A stretch of 64,000 nucleotides of DNA, from positions 38,140,203 to 38,204,202 of the forward strand of contig OZ022257.1 in the NCBI GenBank assembly GCA_963978905.1, written 5' to 3'. The position numbers and the translations under genes are program-made. Below are positions 32,190-44,600 of this stretch, piece after piece. This DNA is from Trichostrongylus colubriformis. Its lineage: Eukaryota > Nematoda > Chromadorea > Rhabditida > Trichostrongylidae. How positions within the stretch are numbered: position 1 is the stretch's first letter; every line of letters begins with the position of its first letter. The notes under the pieces are model-generated. The model was not told the DNA's origin, searched no databases, and was given only the letters and a program-made list of their open reading frames with translations.

Positions 32190-33245
32190 CAAAATGTATA
32201 CGAGGTGGCCGCTCAGTTGTAACAAGGAGGCTCTAATTAAAACCCCTATTTAGACACGTTTTTAAGGCTTTAGGATCCGTAGTTAAGAAAATGGCTGCTA
32301 ATATTTGCGTTGCAGTCAATGCAATTGCTCCGTGTTTCTCTACAATAATTCGTTGCTTTTGTTTTGGATCAAGAGATAAGAGTCAGAGATATAGACCGTG
32401 TTGTCCACCCACTATGAGGTTCAGCGTCCTCAGAAAAGAATATTTTTAGAGGAAGGGGGAACGGAAGACACATACGGCAGGCAACAGCACCTTTACTGTA
32501 TCCTGCGACAAAACTCGGACACCTATATGCTCATGGCTTCTAAAAACTGTAAGCAGTTTCGTGTTAGTGAGTCGGAGATGAGTCGGCACTATGAGAGGCA
32601 ATGAGCAAATAGAGGGCAGCATATCTTTGATGTGCTGTCTTTGACTGGCAGAAGACCTGCGTGTTAACCATGAGAAGGTGCACCACTGGCAGAATAGTGA
32701 GAAATCGTCTCTACGTGTGGCGATAGATGGATTTCAGGTCAGATCTATTTGCGCCTGATTTTTTCAGAAGGCGACTATCAGAACTGCACCAACAGCTACT
32801 ACTGTAACTACAAGGTTTGGGCCAAACATCTTGAGAAAATAGCTAACACTTGCTTTCACTGTCTTCCAAAACAATTGATTTGCTTTCCAACATGGCCACG
32901 TATACCAGCATGCTGCAAGATAAAGCAAGATATAAGAAAAAGGTGAGCTCTGAAGTTCCGCTTCATCTCACATAACCGTTAACCTAAGATGTTCCAAGTA
33001 CTATCCATCAGGACCTTTAGCGTTACATAAAAGTGAAAATCTCATTTATCGAGCTGCTCAAATGTAATATCCCTAGGTTTAGGAATCATAGCTTGTAAAC
33101 TTCATAGCCACCCAGTCATTGGGGGCGGGTGGTGAAAGACAACGATTTTCGTATTGTCTATATATATAAACATATATACATCCTACAACTTGGAATTAAA
33201 TGTTGAAAAAAGTCGCATGCGTCGCAAAACCTATACACCAGCTTA
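32190..33245. other. Intergenic spacer without recognised gene
   Basis: The short open frames here (such as 32398-32604) have no domain, no splice partners and no repeat identity that I can recognise. This lies upstream of the zinc-finger gene start and could include its promoter. Confidence 0.35.
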
Positions 33246-33251
33246 ATGATG

Positions 33252-34038
33252 GGTTGTAAGTGGAGTTTTGGCCGGTTCTCGCAGTTTCAATTTTGGAAAA
33301 TCACATTTTTGGCAATGTTGCAATCATATTTTTGGCAACTACTTGCATATCTCATTCCGAAGAAGGTTCAATATGACGCATATTGCGCGAAAGAAAGTCG
33401 ACTCCGAATCACCATTTTTTCTGAACACGCTGCTTTCGAAGGCGCTGTCCAGATGTTTGGGATAGTGGGAGAATATTGTGGACGAGTAAGTGCCTCAGCC
33501 TGCAAGTGCTTCAATTACTGGAAGACGATTTGTAGAAAATGCGCTCGCGCATGGCTGCTCCGAGGCTTTTTTGAGATTTTTCGAATCAAGGCTCCTCGGA
33601 GTAGTCAACCACATTTATGTGAGAAAGGTCAATGTACTACTAGATGTCCTCTGCAAGTATAAGTGCTTATCGCTTCCTGCCGCTTTAGTCAAAGTGATTT
33701 GATTAATCGGAATTCGAACATTCATTCACATTTCTGCACTTTTGAAACCAGCGACAAAGTGCTTCACCCAATGCATCGTCCTCTCCCCTTTTCGTACTCT
33801 TATTTGTAGTTGCCTTCGCTGGGACTCGACTAAACAAGAACTCGTGAAGTGAAAGTGCCATTTTCGAAGTACTTTAAAACTCTCCTATTGATTCGAAACC
33901 ATGCGACATTCCGACGAAAGCACATATTCCGAAAAGAGCAACATGAGCGCAGTACGTAAGTTGATTCATGTTGACGCGCTTTCAGTTTTGGATTTACCTT
34001 GGGAACGTGCAAAACTGGCCAGAACTTCCCTTTAAACC
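33252..34038. mobile_element. Short relative of the 5.7-kb TIR element
   Basis: It starts GGTTGTAAGTGGAGTTTTGG and ends with the inverted form of GGTTTAAAGGGAAGTTCTGG. It matches both ends of 41757-47472 in order (CTTGCATATCTCA, GCGCGAAA, CGACTCC-AATC, AATGCGCTCGCGCAT, GAACAAGAACTCGTGAAGTGAA) but lacks the repeat-filled middle. It is a deletion derivative, or the ancestral form before the array expanded. Confidence 0.75.
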
Positions 34039-34039
34039 T

Positions 34040-35338
34040 AATATATACACTTCTATGCTATGTATTTGATCTGACACATTACTATCCTTATTTTTTGATT
34101 TTTACCTTTGATATAAGCTTTAAAGGCACCATTAGGGGTAAGGGAAAACTGAGATCTGAAAGTACATGTTCTCTGAAACGAACCTTCTACTTCAGAAAGG
34201 GTCACATTTGGTGAAAATCGCATGAAAAAAACGCGACTTGGGGTCTTATGGCGGCCCCGCAACTCGTCATGCCGTTATGCCGTTATGCGCCCGGGGGAGT
34301 CGACGTGGAGGGGCGGGACAACAGTCGCGGCCGGCTGGTTGAGACTCTAACCTGTCTTCAGTCCACTCCGACCAGAGACGCAGAGGACGAGAGAGAGAAG
34401 GGGGAATTTCGGGTTCCCATTTCTTGGTTTTTTCGCCGTTTTATGTCGTTCTTTTTCTACTGTTATATTACTGAGCACCTCTACTTTCGTGATCCCCCAA
34501 TTTGCAAAAAGCCCCTAACGGTGTCTTTAATATAAGCAGACCAAAACTTAGCGAAGATTTTGTAATCAGTAGGAAATCAATGGTCTCGCGAGGCGAACCC
34601 ACTAAATGATCACCCACACCATCTATCGTAACACCCGGTATGCAACTCGATTGCCGTATCCTGCGCCTTATTCCAGGCATAATCCCTTCAGGACCGAAGT
34701 ATGTAAGGCGTGTCTAGCAGGCACGCAATGCGTCGCACGCCGCTTTGCGAAATGCTGTTCTAACGGATGCACCCCGCACATAAGTGCGAATACTGTAGTT
34801 AAGTGACAGCGCGTTTTTTTTTTCGCGCACAGTGACCTTACGCTTTACTCTTCAACAGTGACTAGCGCAAAGCAGTGAGTTAACTGATACGAGATTTCTG
34901 AAATCCACCGCCGTCAGATCTCGCGTCTGTCTCTGTTCGATGCTGTCCGAAAGACTTTCAAAACGGATACGTCTTCAGCCCCACTACCCCAATTATCCCT
35001 ACAAACCAGCTATCTGATCCACCAGGCGGGTGTCTGATTCCAATTTTCAGTAACTTCAGGGATGCTCCTCGTAGCTAAGAGTGCATTCCATTGTGAAACG
35101 TGAATTTTGGAGCTCGCATTGACTACAAGCCTATCGAAAGGTACTTTGGGACGATTGAATGACACTGTATCGTATTTTCGTTAATACTTACAACTTCAGG
35201 ACACAAGAGCACTGAGAAAACAAGACCAAGGCGTCTAGGAGTGACATGAGTCGGGAGACACAACTTGACAGCTTCGACTTGTCTGAGCCCTGGGGGAAAG
35301 CTCCAGGGCAGATAAAGCTATCTACGTATACACAAGAA
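34040..35338. other. Spacer with one inverted pair
   Basis: GATATAAGCTTTAAAGGCAC at 34111 recurs inverted with changes at about 34510-34536 (TTAGGGGT / CCCCTAA ends), suggesting a decayed 430-bp TIR element. No gene was recognised. Confidence 0.4.
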
Positions 35339-35346
35339 GAGTTTCG

Positions 35347-35889
35347 GGCGCTCATGTACTATGGGGGTGGCACTCAAAAACAATTTCCAGGAAGTGGATT
35401 TTTTTTCACCCTTAGAAGTTTGAGAGGGAGCTCCGAGGAGTGTCGTCAACCGGAAAAAGGATGAAAAAAATATTTGTTACACTAAAAAATATACACCCAT
35501 CCCGAAGCCCCTTCCCCCTCAAGGCTTAGGCAAAAACCACATTCCCCGATTTGCACTGATATCTTAGAGCCTTACAACACATTAAAAAACATAATACTAG
35601 AACAGACACGCATAAAAACCCGAAGAACAAAAAAAAAAAGATACAATGAAATAACAAGGACCAAGCATTTAGCCTAAGCCTTGGAGAGGGGGAACACTTC
35701 ACACACGGGAGATCATCAATGGCAGGCAGGACTTTGTATGTTAACTTACTTTCGACATTTCAAAATAAAAACATCCTAATGACAATCGGACATGTTGATA
35801 TTACATGTTTTGAAGATTAGCAATGAAAGAATTTCCTATTGTACTTTCAAATGTGTTTTTGAGTGCCACCCCCATAGTACATGAGCGCC
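35347..35889. mobile_element. hAT-like MITE with perfect 8-bp duplication GAGTTTCG
   Basis: The ends GGCGCTCATGTACTATGGGG and their complement form TIRs of about 35 bp. GAGTTTCG flanks both sides (35339-35346, 35890-35897). Inside are CAAGGCTTAGGC and its inverted TTTAGCCTAAGCCTTGG, again telomere-like. Non-coding. Confidence 0.85.
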
Positions 35890-35899
35890 GAGTTTCGTA

Positions 35900-37488
35900 C
35901 TTGAAATGTGCCCCACTCTGAGTTCATTCTCCACGCGCCAAGCTGTTGCCCCCTCCTGCCTATGGCACAGCACCAGATCTAGTTCTTTAATATAATAGTC
36001 GAAAGACTACATCTATAAGATTTTAACAAACCTCGACATCGGTACGGTTTGGAGAGGAAGACGTCTTCTCCAATAAATGGGCTCCACGAACTATCCACGG
36101 GGCCATCAATAAGTAGATCACTTGTCATGTGATCTGTAGATGATCTACTGATCTTCGGTTTTTTTGATAGCCGTCCAACGAGAATGTAAGGGCTCCACTA
36201 CCTATTCACTGCTCTGAAAAATGTCCCAGATAATTGTTTTACTCGTCTAATATTCGCATACTTCTCAGTATCACTCATCAAACACTTCCCACTTACGAAC
36301 GTTGCCAAACGACAGTCTGAGTCGAAATGAACCTAACCTAAAGCTGTACGGACCTCCAGCGTTATCAGCTTATACCACAGCCTTTTGATACCGTAGCACT
36401 GACTCAGAGTGTACCTCCCAAGACGTCAACATCTCCGCTTGACGCATTTTGGGTGTGCTGGCGTTCTCCGAGATTTGTCCTCACATCTTACTATTGATTT
36501 ATTAGAGTGTGACATGCCATTTATTTATACTATTCGTGGTTTTTGTGTTGTACCTTGTAATTCTAGGAATAGAAAACGACTTGCGGGTCGTTCAGATATG
36601 AAATCAGTTTTGTTTTCAAACCCGGTGGGCCATATCCCGCGGAAAGCAGCCTCATTTGGATTTTTCCCGTGGTTCTAGTTGACCAACATCGAGGTGTTCG
36701 TTGCATGAGAAACTTCTTCGAACGCTGCTATTATTCAGTGAAGAAATCGGAGGCGGATATTACATCCTATCCCATCATAGCGAAAACAGCGGTTGAATGA
36801 ATCTGTAGGAGCCACAATAAAATTCGTTCATGCACCACTACATCAGTATCTCTGAAAATCTGTAGCAGGTCTTAAGAATTAGGGGAATCCACGAGGAGGC
36901 TTCACAGTTGTTTGAATATCCTAGGGTTTGATGGGAAAAGGGAGCGGGTGTTGGTTCGAAATTCATGTATGTAAAACGTCTGTCGGTTAAACGGGTACGT
37001 CTGTCAGGTGTAAACGTCTGTAATCGCACTTTACAAGTAGCATTAGTGTGGTACAACTGTGTACAACTATGCAAATTACACAGTTGTATACTCTATTGTT
37101 AGAGATACTACTTTGGTATACCAACAGTATCGGCTATGGATGGCGGGCAAGTCGTCAGTGTGTTCGGGGGTCGCATACGTCCAAAATCATACTGAACTTC
37201 ACCTTTCTCTATGTACTTTTGGTATTTACTGTAAGGATGCTTATATGTTTGAGCATTATTACTCTTGAATCATTGCTTTCTGAAAAGTCACTTGACTGAG
37301 ACTTGAGAAGTTTGAAGATGTGGTTACAGCTTGCGATCGCTTTGATACCGCATGCAGTTCAACTGAAGATTAGGTATGTATCGATCCGAAATTCTGCGAT
37401 CCCAGTATTGCATTTACTGTCATGCGCACTCTCACTTGGGCGTGCTCTTCATCCGGGTTGTTCACCACAGATTGGTGAGGAGAAAAAA
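35900..37488. other. Intergenic spacer without recognised gene
   Basis: An open frame at 36409-36678 has no recognisable family. Repeated CGTCTGT-AAACG words occur near 36966-37020. Nothing else is supported. Confidence 0.35.
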
Positions 37489-37489
37489 C

Positions 37490-38542
37490 GGTGCTACTGG
37501 AGTTAGGGGGGGGGCAGCGGGGTGGAGTGCAAGTGTTCCGATTGGTGAGGTCAGGTCAAGTTGCGCGGCGGATTGGAATCAGGTAAAGACAGGTAAAAAC
37601 ACGCTGCCAAAGCTCCTCCCCTGAAAAGGCTTAGGCTAATCTGGGAGAGCCCAGACGGCAGGACCCGCCACCATTCGGACAATTCGCGAAGGGCGGTGAC
37701 CCAGTTCGGTGCCGACCTCTAGAATCGGAACACTTGCAACACACCCGGGGGCAGCGCACTGTGCTCTGCGTCCTAACGCTATGGTTAGAGCGCAGAGAAG
37801 ACATAGCGCCTGCCGAGTCTGGTTCGAATTTTGCAAAGAAACGATTTTGATAAAGCAAATTCGTGCTTTTTTCTATCTTATGTTAGCCTAAGCCTTGGAG
37901 TAGGGGATTCCCCGGTGCTAAGGTAGTTGGGGGGGGGGGGGGGGCCACTCGAAAAAGGCAAGAGTCGCGCCCGATTTCTGCTCATAGGCACCCTCAAGGT
38001 TATTTTATGCCTAGATACAGCTAACTAACTGAGGAAACGATTGAATTATTCCTCCATTAATATATTACGAAAAATTAGCTACAACTTGCCTAAGCAACCA
38101 CTTACGCGTATTCGCCTAAGCCTAGGGGAAAGGAATCTCCTTCCCCAAGGCTTAGGCTAACATAGGATGAAAAGAAAAGCACGAATTTGCTTTACAAAAT
38201 CGTTTTTATGCAGAATTCGAACCCGATTCGGCTAGCGCTATGGCTTCTCTGCGCTCTAGCCATGCATTAGAGACGCAGAGACACTACTGCAGTGCCCCCC
38301 CCCCCCCCGAACTACCTTAGCACCGATTCCCCTTCCCTAGGCTTGGGCGAATACGCGTAAGTGGTTGTTTAGTCTAGTTGAAGTAAACTTTTCGTTATGT
38401 ACTAATGGAAGAATAATTTAATCGTTTTCTTAATTAGTTAGCTGTATCTAGGCATAAAATAACCTTGAGAGTGCCTATAAGCAGAAATTGGGCGCAGCTC
38501 ATGCTTTTGTCGAATGGCCCCCCCCCTAACTCCAGTAGCGCC
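37490..38542. mobile_element. Composite hAT-like MITE with 8-bp duplication GAAAAAAC
   Basis: The ends GGTGCTACTGGAGTTAGGGG and their complement are flanked by GAAAAAAC (37482-37489, 38543-38550). The interior is itself palindromic: it carries a G run of about 18-20 at 37931 and a C run of about 15 at 38296, paired AAGGCTTAGGC / GCCTAAGCCTTGG telomere-like motifs, and two inverted tRNA-like segments (37770-37840 and about 38205-38290). It appears built from at least two nested copies. Confidence 0.8.
37765..37840 (+). repeat. tRNA-like (SINE-type) A/B-box segment
   Basis: TAACGCTATGGTTAGAGCG resembles a pol III A box and TGGTTCGAATTTT a B box, about 40 bases apart. An inverted copy with the same order is at about 38205-38290 (GGGTTCGAATTC on the minus strand). 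No acceptor stem can be paired, so this is a tRNA-derived remnant, not a tRNA gene. Confidence 0.4.
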
Positions 38543-38868
38543 GAAAAAACCTTGCTCAATTTCGGATGCGCAAGGTTCGCAGGCACTACCACTACCCCAG
38601 ACATCTTCAATTGGTTAATAATTTCTGCTGGAACTTTACCTGTTGCACCGAATGGTGCAACAGCTTGTTTTCACTAAAATCGCTGAAACAAGGGAAACAA
38701 TCGCTGAAGTTTTTTTGGGGGTCTCAACCGGATATGGCTTTGCTTTTCAACGAAGACGCCGCTTGGTCAAAGATGGCGCTAGTCTTATCCATTTGTGTTG
38801 TAGTGGTCTTAATGTAGCTGGGGAGCATCATCTTCCTGCTGTCGTTTTTCACGTGGTGCTATTCTTTA

Positions 38869-39520
38869 GGTTGCGTTCATACCAAATCGAATGAGAGTTT
38901 TGGCGCATCGGCGCATCGGCGCATCCGCGATTTGAGAGAATTGGCGTGCCACGTCACCCTTTTGAACGCGGCACGTGCCAACGTGCGGTTGATTTCTTTT
39001 TCTTCTCTTTTCATTTCTTGATCTTTTTCTGTTATGGCAAATATCCAAAATCGCGGATGCGCCAATACTCTCATTTTTCAATCGATAAGTATCCTATCCA
39101 TCACGCGAATGCGCCAATTCTCTCAAATCGCGGATGCGCGGATGCGCCGATACGCCAATGCGCCGATGCGCCAATACTCTCATTTTCTAGATCGATACGT
39201 ATCTTATGCATGACGCGAATGCGCCGATACGCCAATACGCCGATGCGCCAATACTCTCATTTTTCAATCGATAAGTATCCTATCCATCACGCGAATGCGC
39301 CAATTCTCTCAAATCGCGGATGCGCGGATGCGCCGATACGCCAATGCGCCGATGCGCCAATACTCTCATTTTCTAGATCGATACGTATCTTATGCATGAC
39401 GCGAATGCGCCGATACGCCAATACGCCGATGCGCCAATACTCTCATTTTCTGATCGATACGTATCTCATGCATGACGCGAATGCGCCAAAACTCTCATTC
39501 AATTTGGTATGAACGCAGCC
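38869..39520. mobile_element. PIF/Harbinger-like MITE (TTA duplication) enclosing a minisatellite
   Basis: The left end GGTTGCGTTCATACCAAATC and the right end (GGCTGCGTTCATACCAAATT in reverse complement) are flanked by TTA. The terminal pattern GG(C/T)(C/T)GCG(G/T)TCATAC is shared with the GGCCGCGG copies. The interior has repeats of GATGCGCCAATACTCTCATT with a 186-bp higher-order period (39061-39433). Confidence 0.8.
39061..39433. repeat. 186-bp minisatellite, two full copies
   Basis: Each copy holds several GCGCCGATGCGCCAATAC sub-repeats plus ATCGATA(A/C)GTATC. Because 186 is divisible by three, the plus strand stays open for 188 codons (38946-39512), but the peptide is a repeat artefact. 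Confidence 0.75.
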
Positions 39521-39523
39521 TTA

Positions 39524-40027
39524 GCCATCATTTTGCACACTCGCACGTATAACTGCTCAAGCCTTTGTGAAAAAGGATGAAAATCCATTCCTTCTTGAGA
39601 CTTAGGCAAAAATTACTAGAGCTTGTAGTGCGACCACTATGTTAACACCGCTCTGTGTTACCGAACGATGCCAGCTCCTCTACTCATATGCCATATTCGT
39701 GATCAGCACCCCAAATAACCCTTGCAGACCATGTTTTAACGATTTTGGTGGAAACAAGTCGTTGCACCAGTTTAGCGCAGTGGCACTAAATAAGTGCCCA
39801 CGTTCAAAAATGAATGTCATATCCTGAAATTTCTGTTTTTTTTCAAATTCCGTCGCCCATCTTGTGGCTTCGTGGCGATACATTATCACCGATTTCCTAT
39901 TGTTTCCATTTCTCCATCGTTACCTTTCATCATGGCCGTTCACAAGTTCTTCGTGATGATTATAGGTAGATATCATGCCTTACTCATGATTCGGGTAACC
40001 ATGGCATATTAACGTAAGAACAAAGTT
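39524..40027 (+). promoter_or_regulatory. Upstream region of the DENND5 gene
   Basis: These 500 bases separate the nearest MITE from the DENND5 start codon. No TATA box, initiator or trans-splice acceptor stands out; a GAGACTTAGGC telomere-like word is at 39597. Calling it the promoter rests only on position. Confidence 0.3.
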
Positions 40028-41661
40028 ATGACGACAGGGAAGGAGGAAGCGGAAACGACATTGGTCGATTACTTCGTAGTAGCTGGCTACGATCCCGATA
40101 TTGGCCTTGTGGTAAGTCTCCTTGCTTCTTAAAACTAGTTGAATCAAGGTGCGTTTTGTGGCATTTGTGCAGATACAGTTAATTTTCAGATTGATACTAC
40201 CTCTGAGGACCGTGTTTGGGAAGAAGAAAACGGCCTCACGCCCAATCTGCATGATTGTAGACCACCCTTGCAAAGATCATTCGTAGCTAAAATCTTGCAC
40301 CACTTCCCACAGAAACGTGCGGGCGCCCCGTTCTCAGACGAAGTATTGTCGGTGGGCCATTCCTAAGGAGTACTCATTTTCCACGAAAATTTATTGGTCA
40401 CTGACCGGTCTCTTTATTTTTACAGTTGTGTATGCCGAAAGGACTTCGTTTTTACACTGAGAAAGATGTGCCACTGAACGTTTCACTTCATACTTTTGCG
40501 AACATCCGAGAGGATGGTAGCCGCATCAACGGAACAGTCATTACTTATTATGAGGTTTAGCTTTTATATGCATTTACTAAATTTCTCACTTTTGATTACG
40601 ATTGCATTTTTTGTGGTGCCCTGCTTGTGCTCCCATGGAAAGGTACCAGTGAATTTCGGATTGGTGCAGTATATTGGAAATGGACCTTCGCTGGAGTGGT
40701 AATTTCGCTGGTTAGCTCTCCAGTCCGTGCCAGGAATTTTCGTTGTAAAAACACACACAAAAAAGTGTGCGTGACCGTCCAGCGTCCGATTTAATGTACC
40801 CCGGAGGCGCTGAGCCACTGGGATGCTGGAGAGGCAGTTGAATACACTTCAGTGCGGTTCAGCCCGAAATTTGTTCGTTCGCAAATGGGGAGGCTACAAT
40901 CCGAGATATCCGTGGTTGTTTCCCGCTAATTCTGAAATAGTGAGGCAAGAAAAGCAAATAGGTTCCCTTTTTTTTTGCCCTCTGAACTTTCCCGCTGCAT
41001 ACGCTATTTTTAGTGATGGTTACCACTGTAAACGACAAATAATCAAGATTGATTCTATTTTGAATTTTTCGTTTCACTGTACTGTATTGGCACAAAAAAG
41101 CACTGAGTTTGTAGGAGGTGCGCGATCCTCGTATCTGTGAGGCGATGTCACTGCTTCACACTGAACATGTGCGGAAATTGACGGCTGGTGAACCTCCATT
41201 AGATCGTGAGCGAACTCACGTGCCTCCCGGGACTGTTTCAGGTGACGCAAGCTTTGCCTTTTATGTGGACGTTTTTCATTTTCATTTTGCAGGTGGTACC
41301 CACACGCTACCACGGGGGCGGCGAAATCGAACGAAACGCATTTCATACTACGATGGTGGCGGTCACAACACCTTATTCATGTGTGCCTAGCAATCCTTTC
41401 ATTTCATTTCTCCTATTTGCATTGTCCTGGATGATACTTTTCAATACGTCCAATTTGCCAGGTACGGTTATCCTTGGATTATTCAGGAGCAAAACTCTGT
41501 GCCTCATCACGCGATTACCTTTGGTCTACTCGACAACTACGATTCTAAGAGCAATACATGAATTGCTCACGAGTGCTTCTCAACCACCTTTGCCCCTAGA
41601 AAGCTATATTTACTGGATTCTCAACGAGATACCTCTTCCATCGCCTGGAACAACGTTAAAG
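40028..41661 (+). CDS. DENND5: DENND5 exons 1-6: N-terminal (upstream) DENN region
   Basis: The ATG at 40028 is followed within 12 codons by [17 protein letters not shown], which aligns with the start of animal DENND5, so the start is secure. Exons 2-6 carry [54 protein letters not shown] and [15 protein letters not shown], ending with [19 protein letters not shown]. Residues 1-255. Introns 1-5 are 51-560 bp. Intron 6 is 5.9 kb because a repeat-filled element sits in it. Confidence 0.9.
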
Positions 41662-44600
41662 GTTGGTATATGCTCTGTTACTCTGATTATTTTTTCAACG
41701 ATTTGCTCATAATATCTCCCTGCTCTAAAAGTGAATGAAAGTAATGCTTGGTATTAGGTTGTAAGGGAAGTTTTGCCCGGTTTTTGCATTTTCATCGTCG
41801 GGAGATCACATTGTGCATACTTGCATATCTCAATTTGATAAAGGGCCGATGATTTATATCGCGCGAAATTATAATAATAAATTCGACTCCAAATCGCCTT
41901 TCTTTCTGAACACACTGCTAATGATAGAGCTGTACATATGTTTGGGGAAGTGGGGCTTGGTTAGCACGAAATATCATACCCTATATATAAACCAGGAGTT
42001 TGGTGTGTTTGTAATGATGTCTGTCGGTCTGTCTGTCCACCCTGCGGTTTACTTACCCAAGTTTGAGGTACTCGACATACCCTCAGAAATTAGCGGGCAA
42101 GGTCGGTTAAAGTGTAGGTTGGGTGGGGAATGGCAGGGGATGCACTGAGCGCACATCGACTTTGTCGATATTGATTTAATCGATCGGTATTGATTAAGAA
42201 TATCGGTTTTTGTGCAGAAGGCTGGAAACGGCTTAAGGTCCATACTACTGAATGAGTGCCTTCATAGAAGTTGAAATTCTACAAGATCATGCATGACCGA
42301 TCGATATTGATTGAAAATATCGGTTTTTGTGCAGAAGGCTGGAAACGGTTATGGACCATACTATTGATTAAGTGCCCTTATAAAAGTTGGAATTCTATGA
42401 CATCATGCATGACCGATCGATATTGATTTAAAATATCGGTTTTTGTGCAGAAGGCTGGAAACGGCTTATGGACCATACTATTGATTAAGTGCCCTTATAA
42501 AAGTTGGATTTCCATGGCATCATGCGTCACCGATCGATATTGATTTAAAATATCGGTTTTTGTGCAGAAGGCTGGAAAAGGCTTATGGACCATACTATAG
42601 CTTAAGTGCCCTCATAAAAGTTGGAATTCTATGACATCATGCGTTACCGATCGATATTGATTAAAATATCTGTTCGGCTTACGGACCATACTATTGATTA
42701 AGTGCCCTTATAAAAGTTGGAATTCTATGACACCATGCATCACCGATCGATATTGATTCAAAATATCGGTTTTTATGCAGAAGGGTGGAAACGGCTTATG
42801 GACCATACTATTGATTAAGTGCCCTCATAACAGTTCAAATTCCACAACATCATGCATCACCGATCAGTCATACCCTATATATAAACCAGGCTGCCTGCTC
42901 CATTCTCGGTTTTACCAGAAAGACAAGTGGGGGAGGTCAGGTCAAGTTGGGGTTAAGTGGGGCATGGTCCAAGATGTACAGAGCGCACATGTACAATGTG
43001 GTACTCCGCCTACAGTGGACAGGCCTTGCGTCAAAATGGTTATGTTTGGGTGTGGAATTTATAATTCGTCTCAAAATTGCTGGAACGTCAGGAAAAATGG
43101 ATAATGTCGAGTTTAGGGTGTGTCGCAATCAATAGAGGGCCACCTCCACAAGGCGGAGCGAGATCTAGGCCGTATTAAGCATATCGTCTTCAGAACCTAT
43201 CATACCCTATTTATGAGCCAGGAGTTTGAGGTGTCTGTCATTTTGTATGTCTGTCTGTCCGAAATTCACTACCGCCCGAAAAACAAGCGGAGAACTCGGG
43301 TCGAATGTGGGTCAGGTAGGGCATGGTAGAAGTTTGCAGAGTGCATATGGACTATGTGGGCCTACACCTTCTGTGGGTGGGGTTTGCGTCAAAATGTTCG
43401 GTATTTGGGTGCAAAATTGATGCCTTCGCAATGAGGGACATCTCGCAAAACGCTGCATATCTGGGCATCTCGGAGGGATCTTTTAGGGGTAAATCTGCAC
43501 ATTACAGTGCATCTTTTGCTTAAGGCTCAGTAGAAAAAGAGGATTCTTTTCTTCCTCTAGGCTTAGTTCATGATGGGATGCAACCCCACCCCCCTCTCTC
43601 TTTGCGACAGTGCTGAGAATTGTATATATCGTTTCAAAAGAATCCGAACGTCGAGAAAACTTGGGTGAGGTGAGGGACTTTGTATCCGTGTAGCTAAGAG
43701 AGGCCCGCCTTCAGTGGGCGGAGCGTCCTCCAAATCGGCGGTGCTCACCACGATTAACTTCATAACTATTCTACAGAGCAGCCTAGAAATCATGACCTTT
43801 CATAACCTTTCATCATGACCTATATATAAACCAGAAAATTTGTTTGTCTGTTATTTTGTTTGTCTGTCCACGCAAAACTCGACATAATCTGAGAAACAAG
43901 CGGGAGAGGTTGGGTCAACTTTGGGTTGGATGGGTCATGGTAGTAGGAGATGAGAAGAGCGCACATGGACCATGTGAAAAATCTCCGTCTATTTAGGGGG
44001 GACATGCGGTAAAAAATCGGCATTTATGTGGAGAATTCTATAAGTCGTTCCAAAAGAGCCCGGACGTCGCTAAAAAGGGAAAAAGGTGAAGGCGAGTTTG
44101 TGGTGTTTGTCGCAGGTAAGGGAGACCCGTCTTCAGGAGCGGAGCATGCAATAGATGAATTCGTGTTCACTCACGAGAAATTATACTTCTTCTACATAGC
44201 GGTCTGAGGACCGGGTAAAAGCTGAGCAATGTTTGACCGTGACAAAAATATACCAAATTAAAAAAGTAGATGGAGCTAAGCTGGGATATTGTTGAAAATA
44301 TTGGTTTTTGAGCGGAAGGCTCACAACGGCTTTCAAATATGTCATTGAGGGAGTGCCCAAGATGTTAGGGAGTGTGAGAGAGTCCTCTAACCTCAACCTA
44401 CCATACCCTATGTATAAACCACGAGTTTCGTGTGTTTTTACTGTTGTGAGTCTGTCCGCTCGCTTCTTCGTTCTACCAGAAAAACAAGTGGGGGAGGTCA
44501 GGTCAAGTTTGGGTTGGGTGGGGCATCGTCCAAGATGTACAGAGCGCACACGGACTCCGCACAGCGATATGTAGGCAGTGATGCACGTTATTGATGTAGG

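Noticed and set aside
36409..36678. 89-codon open frame in the spacer
   Set aside because: No recognisable domain, coding bias not evident, and no neighbouring exon to join.
37765..37840. A functional tRNA gene
   Set aside because: A/B-box-like words are present, but acceptor and anticodon stems do not pair, and the segment is repeated inverted inside a MITE.
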